Of a stretch of 64,000 bases of DNA, positions 1 to 8,396 are shown piece by piece. The stretch's first letter is position 1. Each line of letters begins with the position of its first letter. Position numbers and translations under genes: made by a program. The DNA comes from Chlorobium sp. (GTDB lineage: Bacteria; Bacteroidota; Chlorobiia; Chlorobiales; Chlorobiaceae), in contig JANQGE010000041.1 of the NCBI GenBank assembly GCA_028277485.1, positions 1-64,000 of the forward strand, read 5' to 3'. The notes beneath the pieces are model-generated. The model did not search any database. It saw only the letters and a program-made list of their open reading frames with translations, and had not been told where the DNA came from.

Positions 1-94
1 CCTAACACCTAACACCTAACACCTAACACCTAACACCTAACACCTAACACCTAACACCTAACACCTAACACCTAACACCTAACACCTAACACCT
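1..94. repeat. Tandem CCTAACA heptamer array
   Basis: Thirteen perfect head-to-tail copies of CCTAACA (1-91) plus three bases of a fourteenth. The array runs off the left edge, so its true length is unknown. Single degenerate copies of the same unit occur in other repeat blocks, for example near 1365 and 38223, so this looks like a local expansion of a dispersed-repeat module. Perfect identity suggests recent slippage. Confidence 0.95.
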
Positions 95-131
95 CCCCCT
101 TGTCACTCGTCACTGATTACTCGTCACTCGT
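95..131 (-). repeat. GTGACRA heptad block at the 3' end of the uracil-DNA glycosylase gene
   Basis: Minus-strand reading gives GTGACGA-type heptads directly after, and partly inside, the end of the glycosylase gene. The stop codon of that gene and its last few residues (RVTSNQ) lie in heptad-type sequence. Confidence 0.85.
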
Positions 132-739
132 TTATCATAATGGCTTCGCAGCATCTTTACATCCTCCCAGCAGTGGCGTTTCCAATTCGGATTGCGCAAC
201 AAAGCTGCCGGATGATAGGTTACGATGACGTCATAACCGCTCCATCGAATAATCTTTCCTCTCAGGGTTCCCATCGACTGTTTGTTGTCCAGGACGGTGT
301 TTGCAGCAACCCTTCCCAAGAGCAACAGAATTCTGGGCTTGATCAACTGCAACTGCGTTTTCAGCCAGGGCATGCAGCTTTCGATTTCATCGATGTTGGG
401 ATTGCGGTTTTCCGGAGGACGGCATTTTATAATATTGCAGATAAAAACACTTTTCCTCGAAAAGCCGACAGCTTCGAGTATTTTATCCAGAAGTTTTCCC
501 GAGCGGCCCACAAACGGTCGGCCCTGTGCATCCTCTTCCGCTCCAGGAGCCTCTCCGATTACTACAATTTGAGCTTCCGGATTTCCTTCTCCAAATACAA
601 AATTACTACGGGTTGCAGCAAGACGGCACTTGGTGCAGGTTTTCGACTGCTCGTAAAGATCATTTAAATCCCGGAACTGTGCATGATAGTTGTTTTGGTT
701 ATTGGCGGCAGCGTCGTCGTCAAACAGTGATACCTGCAT
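110..739 (-). CDS. Family 4 uracil-DNA glycosylase (Fe-S type)
   Basis: A 209-residue protein of the type-4 uracil-DNA glycosylase family, which excises uracil from DNA to start base-excision repair. Visible motifs are the uracil-pocket segment beginning GEAPG at residues 62-66 and continuing through GRPFVGRSG to 81, and the catalytic-loop motif HPAALLRNP at 176-184. Four cysteines (35, 38, 106, 122) are spaced as expected for the family's 4Fe-4S ligands. It is last in a minus-strand run after an S23-type gene. Its final residues (RVTSNQ) are encoded by the dispersed GTGAC repeat, so the original C-terminus may have been replaced or extended. The ATG at 737-739 has only a weak purine-rich stretch upstream. 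The family call is firm; the exact C-terminus is uncertain. Confidence 0.93.
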   Translation of the reverse strand: MQVSLFDDDAAANNQNNYHAQFRDLNDLYEQSKTCTKCRLAATRSNFVFGEGNPEAQIVVIGEAPGAEEDAQGRPFVGRSGKLLDKILEAVGFSRKSVFICNIIKCRPPENRNPNIDEIESCMPWLKTQLQLIKPRILLLLGRVAANTVLDNKQSMGTLRGKIIRWSGYDVIVTYHPAALLRNPNWKRHCWEDVKMLRSHYDKRVTSNQ

Positions 740-750
740 TGTCTTTCAAA

Positions 751-1186
751 TAGTGACGAGTGACAGGTGACGAGTAACAAGCAAAGCAATTTTAATCAGC
801 ATGTTTCAAGTGATTTATCATTCCCTGTATCATTCGCCTGATTTCAGATAGTATGTTGAATTGATTTCTTATGTCGGAATCGGAAATAAAATGCAATCGA
901 TGGGCGAGTTCCAGCTGTGTTTCAACTTCTGCAGAGGAACCTAATGCCATATAAAGAAAATGACCGAATTCTTTTTTCCCTTGACGGGCAGCACCCTCGG
1001 AGATATTTGATGGTATGGAAACCGATGCTCGTCTCAATTGAGAGGCCAAGCCATATTTTTCTTCAGGCGGAAAGCTCTCTGTCAATTTATATATCTCCTC
1101 AACAAATGACATGGATTTCTGCCATACGATCAAATCTTTATGCGACTTCATACCAGCTTTCTTTTCTTCCCTGTCACTCGTCACTA
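751..1186. repeat. 17-bp inverted repeat enclosing an S23-type gene
   Basis: TAGTGACGAGTGACAGG at 751-767 is matched by its perfect reverse complement at 1170-1186. The four-helix-bundle gene (792-1151) lies between them, so a transcript across the region could form a 17-bp stem with the gene in the loop. The arms are built from the same GTGACRA heptads seen elsewhere; here one arm is inverted relative to the usual orientation. Confidence 0.85.
792..1151 (-). CDS. Four-helix-bundle protein, S23 (rRNA intervening-sequence protein) family
   Basis: About 119 residues starting MKSHKDLIVWQKS. The opening pattern (LxVWQKxxxFVxxIYxLT), the central SQLRRASVSIPSNISEG segment and the heptad-rich helices identify the four-helix-bundle S23 family, first known from ORFs inside 23S rRNA intervening sequences. 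Its biochemical role is not established; relatives include the Avd accessory protein of diversity-generating retroelements. I chose the ATG at 1149-1151, because an upstream in-frame ATG at 1184 would add residues encoded by GTGAC repeat. Perfect inverted arms flank the gene at 751 and 1170. The protein is clearly different from the second S23-type protein at 54653. Confidence 0.88.
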   Translation of the reverse strand: MKSHKDLIVWQKSMSFVEEIYKLTESFPPEEKYGLASQLRRASVSIPSNISEGAARQGKKEFGHFLYMALGSSAEVETQLELAHRLHFISDSDIRNQFNILSEIRRMIQGMINHLKHAD

Positions 1187-1434
1187 CTTTTCCGATCCTG
1201 ATCTCCGATTATTTTCTCCCCCCTTGTCACTCGTTACTCGTCACTTGTCACTATTCTTTTGCCAACTGTTTCTTCTTTCGGAGATCGGGGTCGGTATCGG
1301 AATCGGTATCGAAACATTCCGCAAAACGTCCATTTCGACCCCGAATCCCGATTATTTTATCTTCCCACCTAACACCTCCCCCTTTGTCACTTGTTTCTCG
1401 TCACTCGTCACTCGTTACTTGTCACTACTTATAA
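1160..1434 (-). repeat. Composite dispersed-repeat block between coaBC and the S23-type gene
   Basis: Read on the minus strand it contains GTGACRA heptads, a CCTAACA copy near 1368, the ACCCCGAT-type tract near 1330-1350 and CAGTTGGCAAAAG near 1255-1270. It begins inside the last codons of coaBC. No independent gene is supported; plus-strand ORFs here are repeat ghosts. Confidence 0.85.
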
Positions 1435-2647
1435 GTTCTTCAATGATATCGAGCGTTCTTTCGGCAGCCGCTCTCTTGCTGAGCAGGGGCAGTTCACGGA
1501 GTGCAAGATTTTTGTCTATCAATGTCAGGATATTCGTGTCAACCTCGAATCCCGAAGTTTTACCATCGAAAGTGTTGTACGCAATCAGGTCGAGTTTTTT
1601 CTGCTCCAGTTTTTCCCTGGCATTTTGCAGGTTTCCGGCCGTTTCGAGGGAAAAGCCAACCGCGAGCTGGTGCGGCTTTTTCTGTTCCGAGAAGCCGGCA
1701 AGGATGTCCGGGTTTTTAACAAGAGACAGCTCCATGGTCTCATTGCTTTTTTTGATTTTACCCTCAACCGGTTTTCCGGGCCGGTAATCGGCTATAGCAG
1801 CAGCGCCTATAAAAATATCACATGTTGCATAGCGTGCCTTGACCTCATGGTTCATCTCCTCGGCGCTTTCGACATCCAGGCGGTTAACGCCGTCCGGCGT
1901 CGGCAAACTCGCAGGGCCTGTAATCAGGGTCACCCAGGCACCTCTTGCAGCGGCGGCCGAGGCGAGGGCGAAGCCCATTTTGCCTGAGGAGTAGTTGGAG
2001 ATAAAACGCACATCGTCAATCTTCTCTCTTGTCGGACCGGCAGTGACGACCACGGATTTCCCGTACAGCTTCGAGTTGCGGGATTTTCCGCCGACTGCTC
2101 CGGCGATCATTTCCACTATTGTCTCGGGTTCGGGCATTCTGCCCGTACCGCACTGTCCCGATGCGAGGTCACCGCTTTCCGGGTTGATGATAACGCACCC
2201 GTTTTGCGAAAGCCAGGAGAGATTTCTCTGAACAGATGCCGACGCGAACATTTCCCCGTCCATGGCGGGAAAAATGAGTTTCGGTTTGTTGGGACGAAGT
2301 GTGATGAAAGAGGCTGAAAGCATATTGTCACATATTCCCGCAGCAAGTTTTGCGATAGTATTTGCCGTTGCCGGTGCGATAACGTAAGCGTCAGCCCACT
2401 CACCCATCGAAATATGCCTGGTCCAGTCGTCTTCTGTAGAAAAAGAATCCGGGAAGATGTTTTTACAGACCGGTTCCTGTGAAAGGGTTGACAGGGTGAG
2501 CTCGGTCACAAACCTGGTGGCGGCCTCGGTAACGACGACACGGACGCAGGCTTCCTGCTTTTTCAGAAGCCGTATGAGCATTGGTATTTTATAGGCCGCG
2601 ATGCCTCCGCAGATACCCAGCAGTATGTGTTTGCCTTTCAATGACAT
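1415..2647 (-). CDS. coaBC: Bifunctional phosphopantothenoylcysteine decarboxylase / phosphopantothenate-cysteine ligase
   Basis: Coenzyme A biosynthesis: joins cysteine to 4'-phosphopantothenate, then decarboxylates the product to 4'-phosphopantetheine. About 410 residues from MSLKGKHILLGICGGIAAYK. The N-terminal half is the FMN-dependent CoaC domain (GICGGIAAYK near residue 10, PATANTIAKLAAG near 104). The C-terminal half is the CoaB ligase, with its start signature VVVTAGPTREKIDDVRFISN near 200. The ATG at 2645-2647 matches family N-termini better than the in-frame upstream ATG at 2686. The last residues (SSDK) and the stop are encoded by repeat sequence (AGTAGTGACAAGTGA). The gene lies downstream of tamB on the same strand, separated by a repeat block. 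Confidence 0.93.
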   Translation of the reverse strand: MSLKGKHILLGICGGIAAYKIPMLIRLLKKQEACVRVVVTEAATRFVTELTLSTLSQEPVCKNIFPDSFSTEDDWTRHISMGEWADAYVIAPATANTIAKLAAGICDNMLSASFITLRPNKPKLIFPAMDGEMFASASVQRNLSWLSQNGCVIINPESGDLASGQCGTGRMPEPETIVEMIAGAVGGKSRNSKLYGKSVVVTAGPTREKIDDVRFISNYSSGKMGFALASAAAARGAWVTLITGPASLPTPDGVNRLDVESAEEMNHEVKARYATCDIFIGAAAIADYRPGKPVEGKIKKSNETMELSLVKNPDILAGFSEQKKPHQLAVGFSLETAGNLQNAREKLEQKKLDLIAYNTFDGKTSGFEVDTNILTLIDKNLALRELPLLSKRAAAERTLDIIEELISSDK

Positions 2648-2689
2648 TGATATTGATTTCTTGGCCGCCAAATATTTGATAATCAACCG

Positions 2690-2980
2690 GAGTTCACCGT
2701 CGGTACTCGGAAATCGGGATTCGGTACTCGGAAATCGATCTTTATCTTTTCTCCCCCCTTGTCACTCGTCACTGGTTACTTGTCACTATTCTTTTGCCAA
2801 CTGCCAACTGGTTCCCTTTCGACCCCGAAACCCGATCCCGACCCCGATCTCCGAAAGGCAAAAATCGGGGTTCGCCGTCGGTATCGGAATCGGGAATCGA
2901 CCATTCTTAAAATTGCCAACTGCCAACTGAAGACTGCCAACTGATTCACTCGTCACTGTCACTATAACAATGTACACGAA
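2690..2980 (-). repeat. Composite dispersed-repeat block downstream of tamB
   Basis: Minus-strand order is CAGTTGG heptads, GTGACRA heptads, the CCGAT tract, then a stem-loop with ACCCCGAT at 2841-2848 and ATCGGGGT at 2864-2871. This fills most of the 365-bp gap between tamB and coaBC. It is oriented as a tamB 3' flank. Confidence 0.85.
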
Positions 2981-3011
2981 TCCTGTAAAAATGCACGTAC
3001 CGCCCCTGCAT

Positions 3012-6000
3012 TTAAGGAGAGGAACCGAAAACCCTATCCCAGAACTGATCCCAGTTATAGAACCTTTCCCTGTATGAAAAACTGATTCCGTAAGTTTCCG
3101 TGGGTTCCAAAAGGTTTGTTGTCGTCACATCATTACCGAACAAGCCGTACGAACGGTATGCCTCGAAGAAAAGTTTGGGGGTGATGCGGTACTCCAGCTG
3201 TTGGCGGTTTCCGTAATAATCGAAAAGCGCGGTTTTTGTGATGTCCGGACTGCTGCCCGTCCCGATAAACCGGACTTTTCCTTCAGTTCCCGGCACAAGG
3301 AACGCCAGTGAAAGTTCAAGACCGCTCAAAGCCCCCTGCTCATCAACGCCGAAACTCACATTAAAGCTTTCAAAGCCGGCTGTTTCCTGGACAAACCGGG
3401 AGATTCTGGATGAAATGAGACCGGTGCCCGCTGAAAGGCCGACGCTTGACAAAGGGACATTGCCGATATCTCCCCGGCTGCCGGGACGGATATACCATTG
3501 TCTTGTAAGAAGCAGTGAAACAACGTTGAGCTCGGCATTCGGATCAATCTTACTGTTTTGCGTCCCGATCATGTTTTGGTAAGAGAAGGGCTGGGAATCA
3601 TCGTTGAGGTAGTAGCCCATCTGCACATCAGGATTGTTCAGTGTCCCCTGTATGGCAAGCAGAAGGCGCACGTTATCGCTTTCGCCCGTTTGCGCGTTTG
3701 AAGCGTTGACGTATTTCCTGCCGAAAAGGTTTTCCATGACGCCGTTTCGTATCTCAACGTTGTTCCAGACAATTCTCCCGCCATCGTCAAGGTCAAAATT
3801 GCTGTTGGAAAACATGTACTTGCCGGAAGAAATATTCACGGAACCGAACAGCCGGTAGTTTTGCTGGCGTTTATTGACGTTAAGTGAAAGATTTTGCAGG
3901 GTGGTTTCGAGCTGTTCACCGCGTGTTCTGTCAAATATCATACTGTATTTCAGCGGAGCGGCGTTTTGTAGCTGGAGGTCCTGTATCTGAACGATATCTA
4001 TAAGCGTATAGTAGAATTCAGGGTTTTCGGGTATGACGGCCTCATCAGTCTGCGTGGTGTCGACGGGTTCAGGGTGGCGGGAAACGAATTCAATAAACCT
4101 TTCAACCCCTACATACTTTGCGCTTTCACTGGAGCCTGTTCTATAGAGGGTAAAATCCGCATCGGTAAGCAGCAGGTTTCCGGTAAGGACAGGCTGGGAG
4201 GTGTCGCCGTAAAAACGAATCCTGTCCGACGTGCCGGCAAGGGTTCCAAACGAAGATTCATCTTTCCTGTCCGGCTTGTTGAAAAGCAGAAGATTTTCAA
4301 ACGATGCGGTAAGATCGACGGATGTTGCTTCAAGGTTTTCAAGGTTTGCCGAACCGTTTACTCTGCCTGTTCCGCCAAGGGCATCCTTTATGACGATATT
4401 TTCGAAATCAGCTTTGTCCGGGGCGATCACGATCGAACCGGACAGGCGGTAGACCGTTTCGGTCGGAGTGACGGTTATTTCGGTGTCTTCCAGTATGGTG
4501 CTGAAATTGATATCTGGCGCCGGTGTTGTTCCCCGCACGGTAAGCTTTGCAGGAATAGTCCCTTCCGCTGTATCGAAGAAGGGCAGGAGCACCTCGAGGA
4601 TCTCGGCGGACAGATGACCGGAGGAGCATGAAACTGAAACCGGCAGGTTTTCAGGAATCGAATAGCGGGGAGGCGACCAGTTTATCCTGAGCGGTATCGA
4701 TGCGGTGCCCTTGATATCGTTAAGCGGTTCGGGGGAAAATTGCCCGGTTGTAAAGTCGGCCTGTAGACGTTCTCCTTGATGAGACGCCTCAAGGTCGAGA
4801 TTTCCGATGATGACATTATCGTAGACCAGATCTCGTCCGGTAAGATTCAGTGAGGCGGTCTTCGCGCCTGGAGCGCCGCCTATGCGAAGTGAAGACGACA
4901 CTGTTCCTTCCAGTTCGGCTCCGGGGAGAAAAATGGCAAGTTCCCGCAGGTAAAGATTTGTTATGCTGCACTCAAACAGGCCGGTCAGTTCATTGCTGAG
5001 CAGGCCGTTGCCGGTAATGACCTGTTCTTCCTTGTGCAGTTTCAGCCCGTAAAGACGTGTATAGTTTTTGCCGACATCAACCCGGGAGCCCCTGTTGATG
5101 GCCCATGCTCCGTCAGGGCCCGTTATGGTAAGGTCATTGACCGTTATTTCGTACAATGTATTGTTGCGGGCAGCCGTGATGTCCGCTGCCAGGGATCGCC
5201 GGATTTCAGGTACGGATAAACGCAGTGAGGTGTTCAGGCCGGAGCTGCCGTAAACCGTTTTCAGTGACAGGTGCTCGATGTCGCGTGTTCCTGTTTGCAA
5301 CGAGGAAGCCGATCCTTCGATAGATGCCCGGATGATGCCTTCGCTGTTGTAGGTTGCGTCAACCTCCAAAACGGCATTTTTTACCGAGAAACCGTTTTCA
5401 TGGCTCAACCTGTCCATGTTGATCGATGAGGTGAGATGAAGCGATCCGTTGCTGCTGTAAGATTTTCCCGACGTGTTGCCGGTCAGCTCGTAGCCTTTGA
5501 CCGGAAGAAAACCGGCCAATGGAGATATGTCGCGGACAGTGAGGCTGTATTCCGCCGAGAAATCCCTGTCTATGCTTTCGGGAGCAGGGCTGGTACGTGA
5601 AGGGCTTTTCCAGATATTGTTTTTGGCTGTTTCGCGGGCCGCCGACCGGGCGGTGAGCTTTATGCCGGAAAGAAACTCCCTGAAAGTATAGCGTCCCTCT
5701 GCGCTGAAGTCGAGAAAGCCGCTGTTCAGAACAACGCTTGAACCGGTTGATTTCTGGGTGATATGCAGCGACAGCTCCGAGCCGTTTGTCAGTGCATAGC
5801 TGTTAAGGGTGGACGGGCTGAAACGCAGAAGGAGGCTGCCGTTGATTTTTTCGGGATCGAAGTGCGTTCCCCTGAACTGCATGGAAAAGGTCAGGTCGGA
5901 ACGTGTCTCGCCGGCCCCAAGAAATTTCGAAAGATCGAGGTTTGCCGTTGATCCGTTTCCTTCGTAGGCAGGCACTGCTTTAGTCCAGTCGATTGTTCCC

Positions 6001-7508
6001 TTCAATGATGCCTCGGAGCCTCCTCCGGAAAGCTTCCAGTTTGTTGTAAGGACATCGTTGCTGTAGTTGAGATCGATGCGGCCGCCGGTCAGTTCCTGCT
6101 GCTGCCAGTATGAATCCTGAAAGTCAATTGAAAGCGTCGCTCCAAGCGGGCGGGGAGAAATGCCTCTGCCGGAAAATGATCCCGTGCAGTTTATTCCGCT
6201 CACGGCGGTTGTATCTTCAAGCAGGAACCGGTGAAGCGCAAACTCCTGAAGTGCAAACTCTCCCTTGTAGCGGGCTTCAGAATTACCCTGAAGCTCAGTC
6301 TGGAAAGAAAGCCGTGCGTTTCCTGTCTCCGTCCTGACAGAAAGATCGGTATACAGTTCTTTCATGTTGCCTTGACCATGCCCGGAAAACTCGATGTCGC
6401 CAGCCGGCTTTACAAGGTCTTTGAGCGTCGTGCTGGTAATGGCAGCCTGGAGAAAACTTCCCGAGATTCTTGAGCTGTCGGTTTCAAGTCTGAAACTGAA
6501 AAAATCCGGCTGGTTGAGATTAAGGAGTTCGCCGTCAAGCCGCAGGATGGTCTCTTCATGTGCAATGACCGCGTTGTTGATATCCAGCTTGCGGAGCCGG
6601 CCTTGCGCACTGCCTGAAATCCGGTAGATGCCGGCAGGAAGAGGGTGTTCGGGCAGAAGCAGGTCGAGGTCGTCGGTATGGATAGCAATCGCTTTTATGG
6701 TGAACGTTGCAGGGCTGTTTGAAAACCGCCCTCTGTTTTCGGAAGAAAACATGTTGAAATCGTAAAGACCCATTGACAGTTCCACGCGGCTTTTGTCGGT
6801 TTCTGCCTTCAAGTCCAGAATTTCAAGACGTTTGCTGGTAAAAGAGAGTTTTGCCGATCCGTCGCGCAACGTAAAACGGTGCTGTGGAACATGAACCTGG
6901 AGTTTACGGATCTCGCCGCTGATGTTTTCCGGAGAGTAACGGAAGTTCCTGCCCTGAAACCGGATGCCGGTAATATTCAGAAGTTTCGGCTCCGCCGTAT
7001 GTTCCGGGTAGTGGATGTATTGCACCGATCCGTTATCTATCCGTATTTTTTCGCACAGGAAGCTTTCCGGCGCCAGCTTGCCGGGGTCCTTATCCTCCGC
7101 CGGAGCGAAAATTTTCCCGATATTTGTTTGTCCGTCCGGATGATGTTCAAGGTGCAGAAAAAGCGAATCGGCAGTCAGGGAGCGTATGGTTATTGTCGAG
7201 AAGTTCGACAGCAACCGCAGGAAATTCAGGTTCAATGTGATCTTTTCGGCGGAAACTTCGGGAGTTTCTTTGTTGTTGCCGTAAAGTTTCGGCCGGTACA
7301 GGACGACGCCTGATGGAAACTGCAGGTCGATTTTCTCTATGTGCAGTTTGCCCCGGAACTCGCTGTTAAACAATTCGGTAAGGCGGTTCTTGGCCATCAG
7401 GTCCAGTGAACCGCTGTTGAGCGTTATGGCAATGGTGACTGCTAAAACAAGAATCAGCGCGGATACGCCGACAGCAAAGCCGAGAATATATTTTTTAACG
7501 GTGTCCAA
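3012..7508 (-). CDS. tamB: TamB-like translocation/assembly protein (DUF490)
   Basis: A 1498-residue inner-membrane-anchored periplasmic protein of the TamB family, members of the bridge-like group linking inner and outer membranes in outer-membrane protein or lipid delivery. One N-terminal membrane anchor covers residues about 8-32. It is followed by more than a thousand residues of short alternating beta-strands typical of the beta-taco fold, and a C-terminal DUF490-like region from about residue 1080 with phrases such as GSVNISSGKYMF and SSVGLSAGTGLISSR. The first codon is TTG at 7506-7508; no in-frame ATG lies upstream before a stop. No TamA/Omp85 partner is in the window. It is preceded by rfaE2 and followed by coaBC on the same strand, with repeat blocks in both gaps. 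Confidence 0.85.
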   Translation of the reverse strand: MDTVKKYILGFAVGVSALILVLAVTIAITLNSGSLDLMAKNRLTELFNSEFRGKLHIEKIDLQFPSGVVLYRPKLYGNNKETPEVSAEKITLNLNFLRLLSNFSTITIRSLTADSLFLHLEHHPDGQTNIGKIFAPAEDKDPGKLAPESFLCEKIRIDNGSVQYIHYPEHTAEPKLLNITGIRFQGRNFRYSPENISGEIRKLQVHVPQHRFTLRDGSAKLSFTSKRLEILDLKAETDKSRVELSMGLYDFNMFSSENRGRFSNSPATFTIKAIAIHTDDLDLLLPEHPLPAGIYRISGSAQGRLRKLDINNAVIAHEETILRLDGELLNLNQPDFFSFRLETDSSRISGSFLQAAITSTTLKDLVKPAGDIEFSGHGQGNMKELYTDLSVRTETGNARLSFQTELQGNSEARYKGEFALQEFALHRFLLEDTTAVSGINCTGSFSGRGISPRPLGATLSIDFQDSYWQQQELTGGRIDLNYSNDVLTTNWKLSGGGSEASLKGTIDWTKAVPAYEGNGSTANLDLSKFLGAGETRSDLTFSMQFRGTHFDPEKINGSLLLRFSPSTLNSYALTNGSELSLHITQKSTGSSVVLNSGFLDFSAEGRYTFREFLSGIKLTARSAARETAKNNIWKSPSRTSPAPESIDRDFSAEYSLTVRDISPLAGFLPVKGYELTGNTSGKSYSSNGSLHLTSSINMDRLSHENGFSVKNAVLEVDATYNSEGIIRASIEGSASSLQTGTRDIEHLSLKTVYGSSGLNTSLRLSVPEIRRSLAADITAARNNTLYEITVNDLTITGPDGAWAINRGSRVDVGKNYTRLYGLKLHKEEQVITGNGLLSNELTGLFECSITNLYLRELAIFLPGAELEGTVSSSLRIGGAPGAKTASLNLTGRDLVYDNVIIGNLDLEASHQGERLQADFTTGQFSPEPLNDIKGTASIPLRINWSPPRYSIPENLPVSVSCSSGHLSAEILEVLLPFFDTAEGTIPAKLTVRGTTPAPDINFSTILEDTEITVTPTETVYRLSGSIVIAPDKADFENIVIKDALGGTGRVNGSANLENLEATSVDLTASFENLLLFNKPDRKDESSFGTLAGTSDRIRFYGDTSQPVLTGNLLLTDADFTLYRTGSSESAKYVGVERFIEFVSRHPEPVDTTQTDEAVIPENPEFYYTLIDIVQIQDLQLQNAAPLKYSMIFDRTRGEQLETTLQNLSLNVNKRQQNYRLFGSVNISSGKYMFSNSNFDLDDGGRIVWNNVEIRNGVMENLFGRKYVNASNAQTGESDNVRLLLAIQGTLNNPDVQMGYYLNDDSQPFSYQNMIGTQNSKIDPNAELNVVSLLLTRQWYIRPGSRGDIGNVPLSSVGLSAGTGLISSRISRFVQETAGFESFNVSFGVDEQGALSGLELSLAFLVPGTEGKVRFIGTGSSPDITKTALFDYYGNRQQLEYRITPKLFFEAYRSYGLFGNDVTTTNLLEPTETYGISFSYRERFYNWDQFWDRVFGSSP

Positions 7509-7555
7509 ACTTGTCTTTACTTGTGCATAAATACTATCATCCCAATATCGACCAT

Positions 7556-7752
7556 TCTATAAAATTGCCGACTGATTCCCTTTTGTCACTATTCTTTTGC
7601 CAATTGTTGTCTTCTTTCGGAGATCGGGGTCGCTATCGGAATCGGAATTCGGTAATCGGGATTCGGAAATCGGTTTTTATCTTTTCTCTAATGCCAACTG
7701 CCAACTAATTCCCCCTTGTCACTTGTTACTCGTCACTTGTCACTGTCACTAC
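7556..7752 (-). repeat. Composite dispersed-repeat block between rfaE2 and tamB
   Basis: Minus-strand GTGACAGTGAC heptads begin at the rfaE2 stop codon, followed by the CAGTTGGCATTAG module, the CCGAT tract near 7640-7680 and GGCAAAAGAATAGTGAC near 7580-7600. It fills the 240-bp gap. The rfaE2 stop (TAG) is part of the block. Confidence 0.85.
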
Positions 7753-8249
7753 TTCCTTCCCCCGCTGCAATATATTTCTATGATACGTTCGATAATCGAG
7801 GTTGTCGATCGTCCCTCCAGAAATTCGATCGTCTTTACTTCCCCGCCATGTTCAAGTACTGTTTTCGCTCCGACAATGTTGTCAACCGGCCAGTCGGCTC
7901 CTTTTACCAGGATATCCGGCAGGAGTTTTTCGATGATCTTTGCAGGCGTATCCTCATCGAAGATTACCAGCGCATCGACAGCCTCAAGGCCGGAAAGCAC
8001 CGCGCAGCGGTCGTTTGCCGTTGCTACAGGGCGTTTCTCCCCTTTCAGTCTCTGCACCGATGCGTCGCTGTTGACACCTACAACGAGCGCATCGCCTGCG
8101 TTTCTTGCTTCTTTCAGGTAGTGCACGTGGCCGGCATGCAAGATATCAAAACAGCCGTTGGTGAACACAACTTTTTTCCCCTGCAGCTTCCAGGCTTTTA
8201 CGGTATCTGCCGCAGCATCGGGGGTCAGCAACTTTGGGTTTGACGGCAT
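7749..8249 (-). CDS. rfaE2: D-glycero-beta-D-manno-heptose 1-phosphate adenylyltransferase (RfaE domain II type)
   Basis: Nucleotidyltransferase that activates heptose-1-phosphate with ATP to make ADP-heptose for the LPS core. About 166 residues from MPSNPKLLTPDAAAD. The cytidylyltransferase-fold signature TNGCFDILHAGHVHYL (HxGH at residues 38-41) and the downstream RSTTSII motif, typical of the family, are visible. Only the adenylyltransferase domain is present, not the kinase domain of E. coli HldE, as in species with split genes. I chose the ATG at 8247-8249; an in-frame ATG at 8309 would add residues read from a GGCACC-type repeat. The C-terminus ends in repeat sequence. It is divergent from the acyltransferase at 8397, which also acts in LPS assembly. 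Confidence 0.9.
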   Translation of the reverse strand: MPSNPKLLTPDAAADTVKAWKLQGKKVVFTNGCFDILHAGHVHYLKEARNAGDALVVGVNSDASVQRLKGEKRPVATANDRCAVLSGLEAVDALVIFDEDTPAKIIEKLLPDILVKGADWPVDNIVGAKTVLEHGGEVKTIEFLEGRSTTSIIERIIEIYCSGGRK

Positions 8250-8261
8250 GGTTTCGGGAAG

Positions 8262-8396
8262 AACTTGATTTCGAGCACTGCCTAACGAAGTAATCAGGGC
8301 GCGCAACAAATTAATAGAGATGCCCTTATATTAGATATGAAATTTATTTTGGATATTTTTTTCAATTTCAGCACCAGGGGCACCTCTATTAATTCC
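8262..8396. repeat. Partial copies of the GGCACCTCTA-type element between rfaE2 and the acyltransferase gene
   Basis: On the minus strand 8262-8325 matches the left half of the element at 40788 (shared ATTAATTTGTTG, GCCCTGATTACTTCGTT and GTGCTCGAAATC). A second end, GGGGCACCTCTATTAATT, lies at 8379-8396, right at the start of the next gene. The divergent promoter region is thus largely repeat-derived. Confidence 0.75.

Noticed and set aside
1..94. CCTAACA array as a linear-chromosome telomere
   Set aside because: It resembles eukaryotic telomere repeats in form, but the same unit occurs singly in internal repeat blocks and the window edge is arbitrary.
1140..1787. Plus-strand ORFs with SLVTRHSSLVT-like text, here and at many other repeat blocks
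   Set aside because: They are the stop-free reverse reading of GTGACRA heptads (TYGTCAC has no stop in any frame), so long open frames arise by chance.
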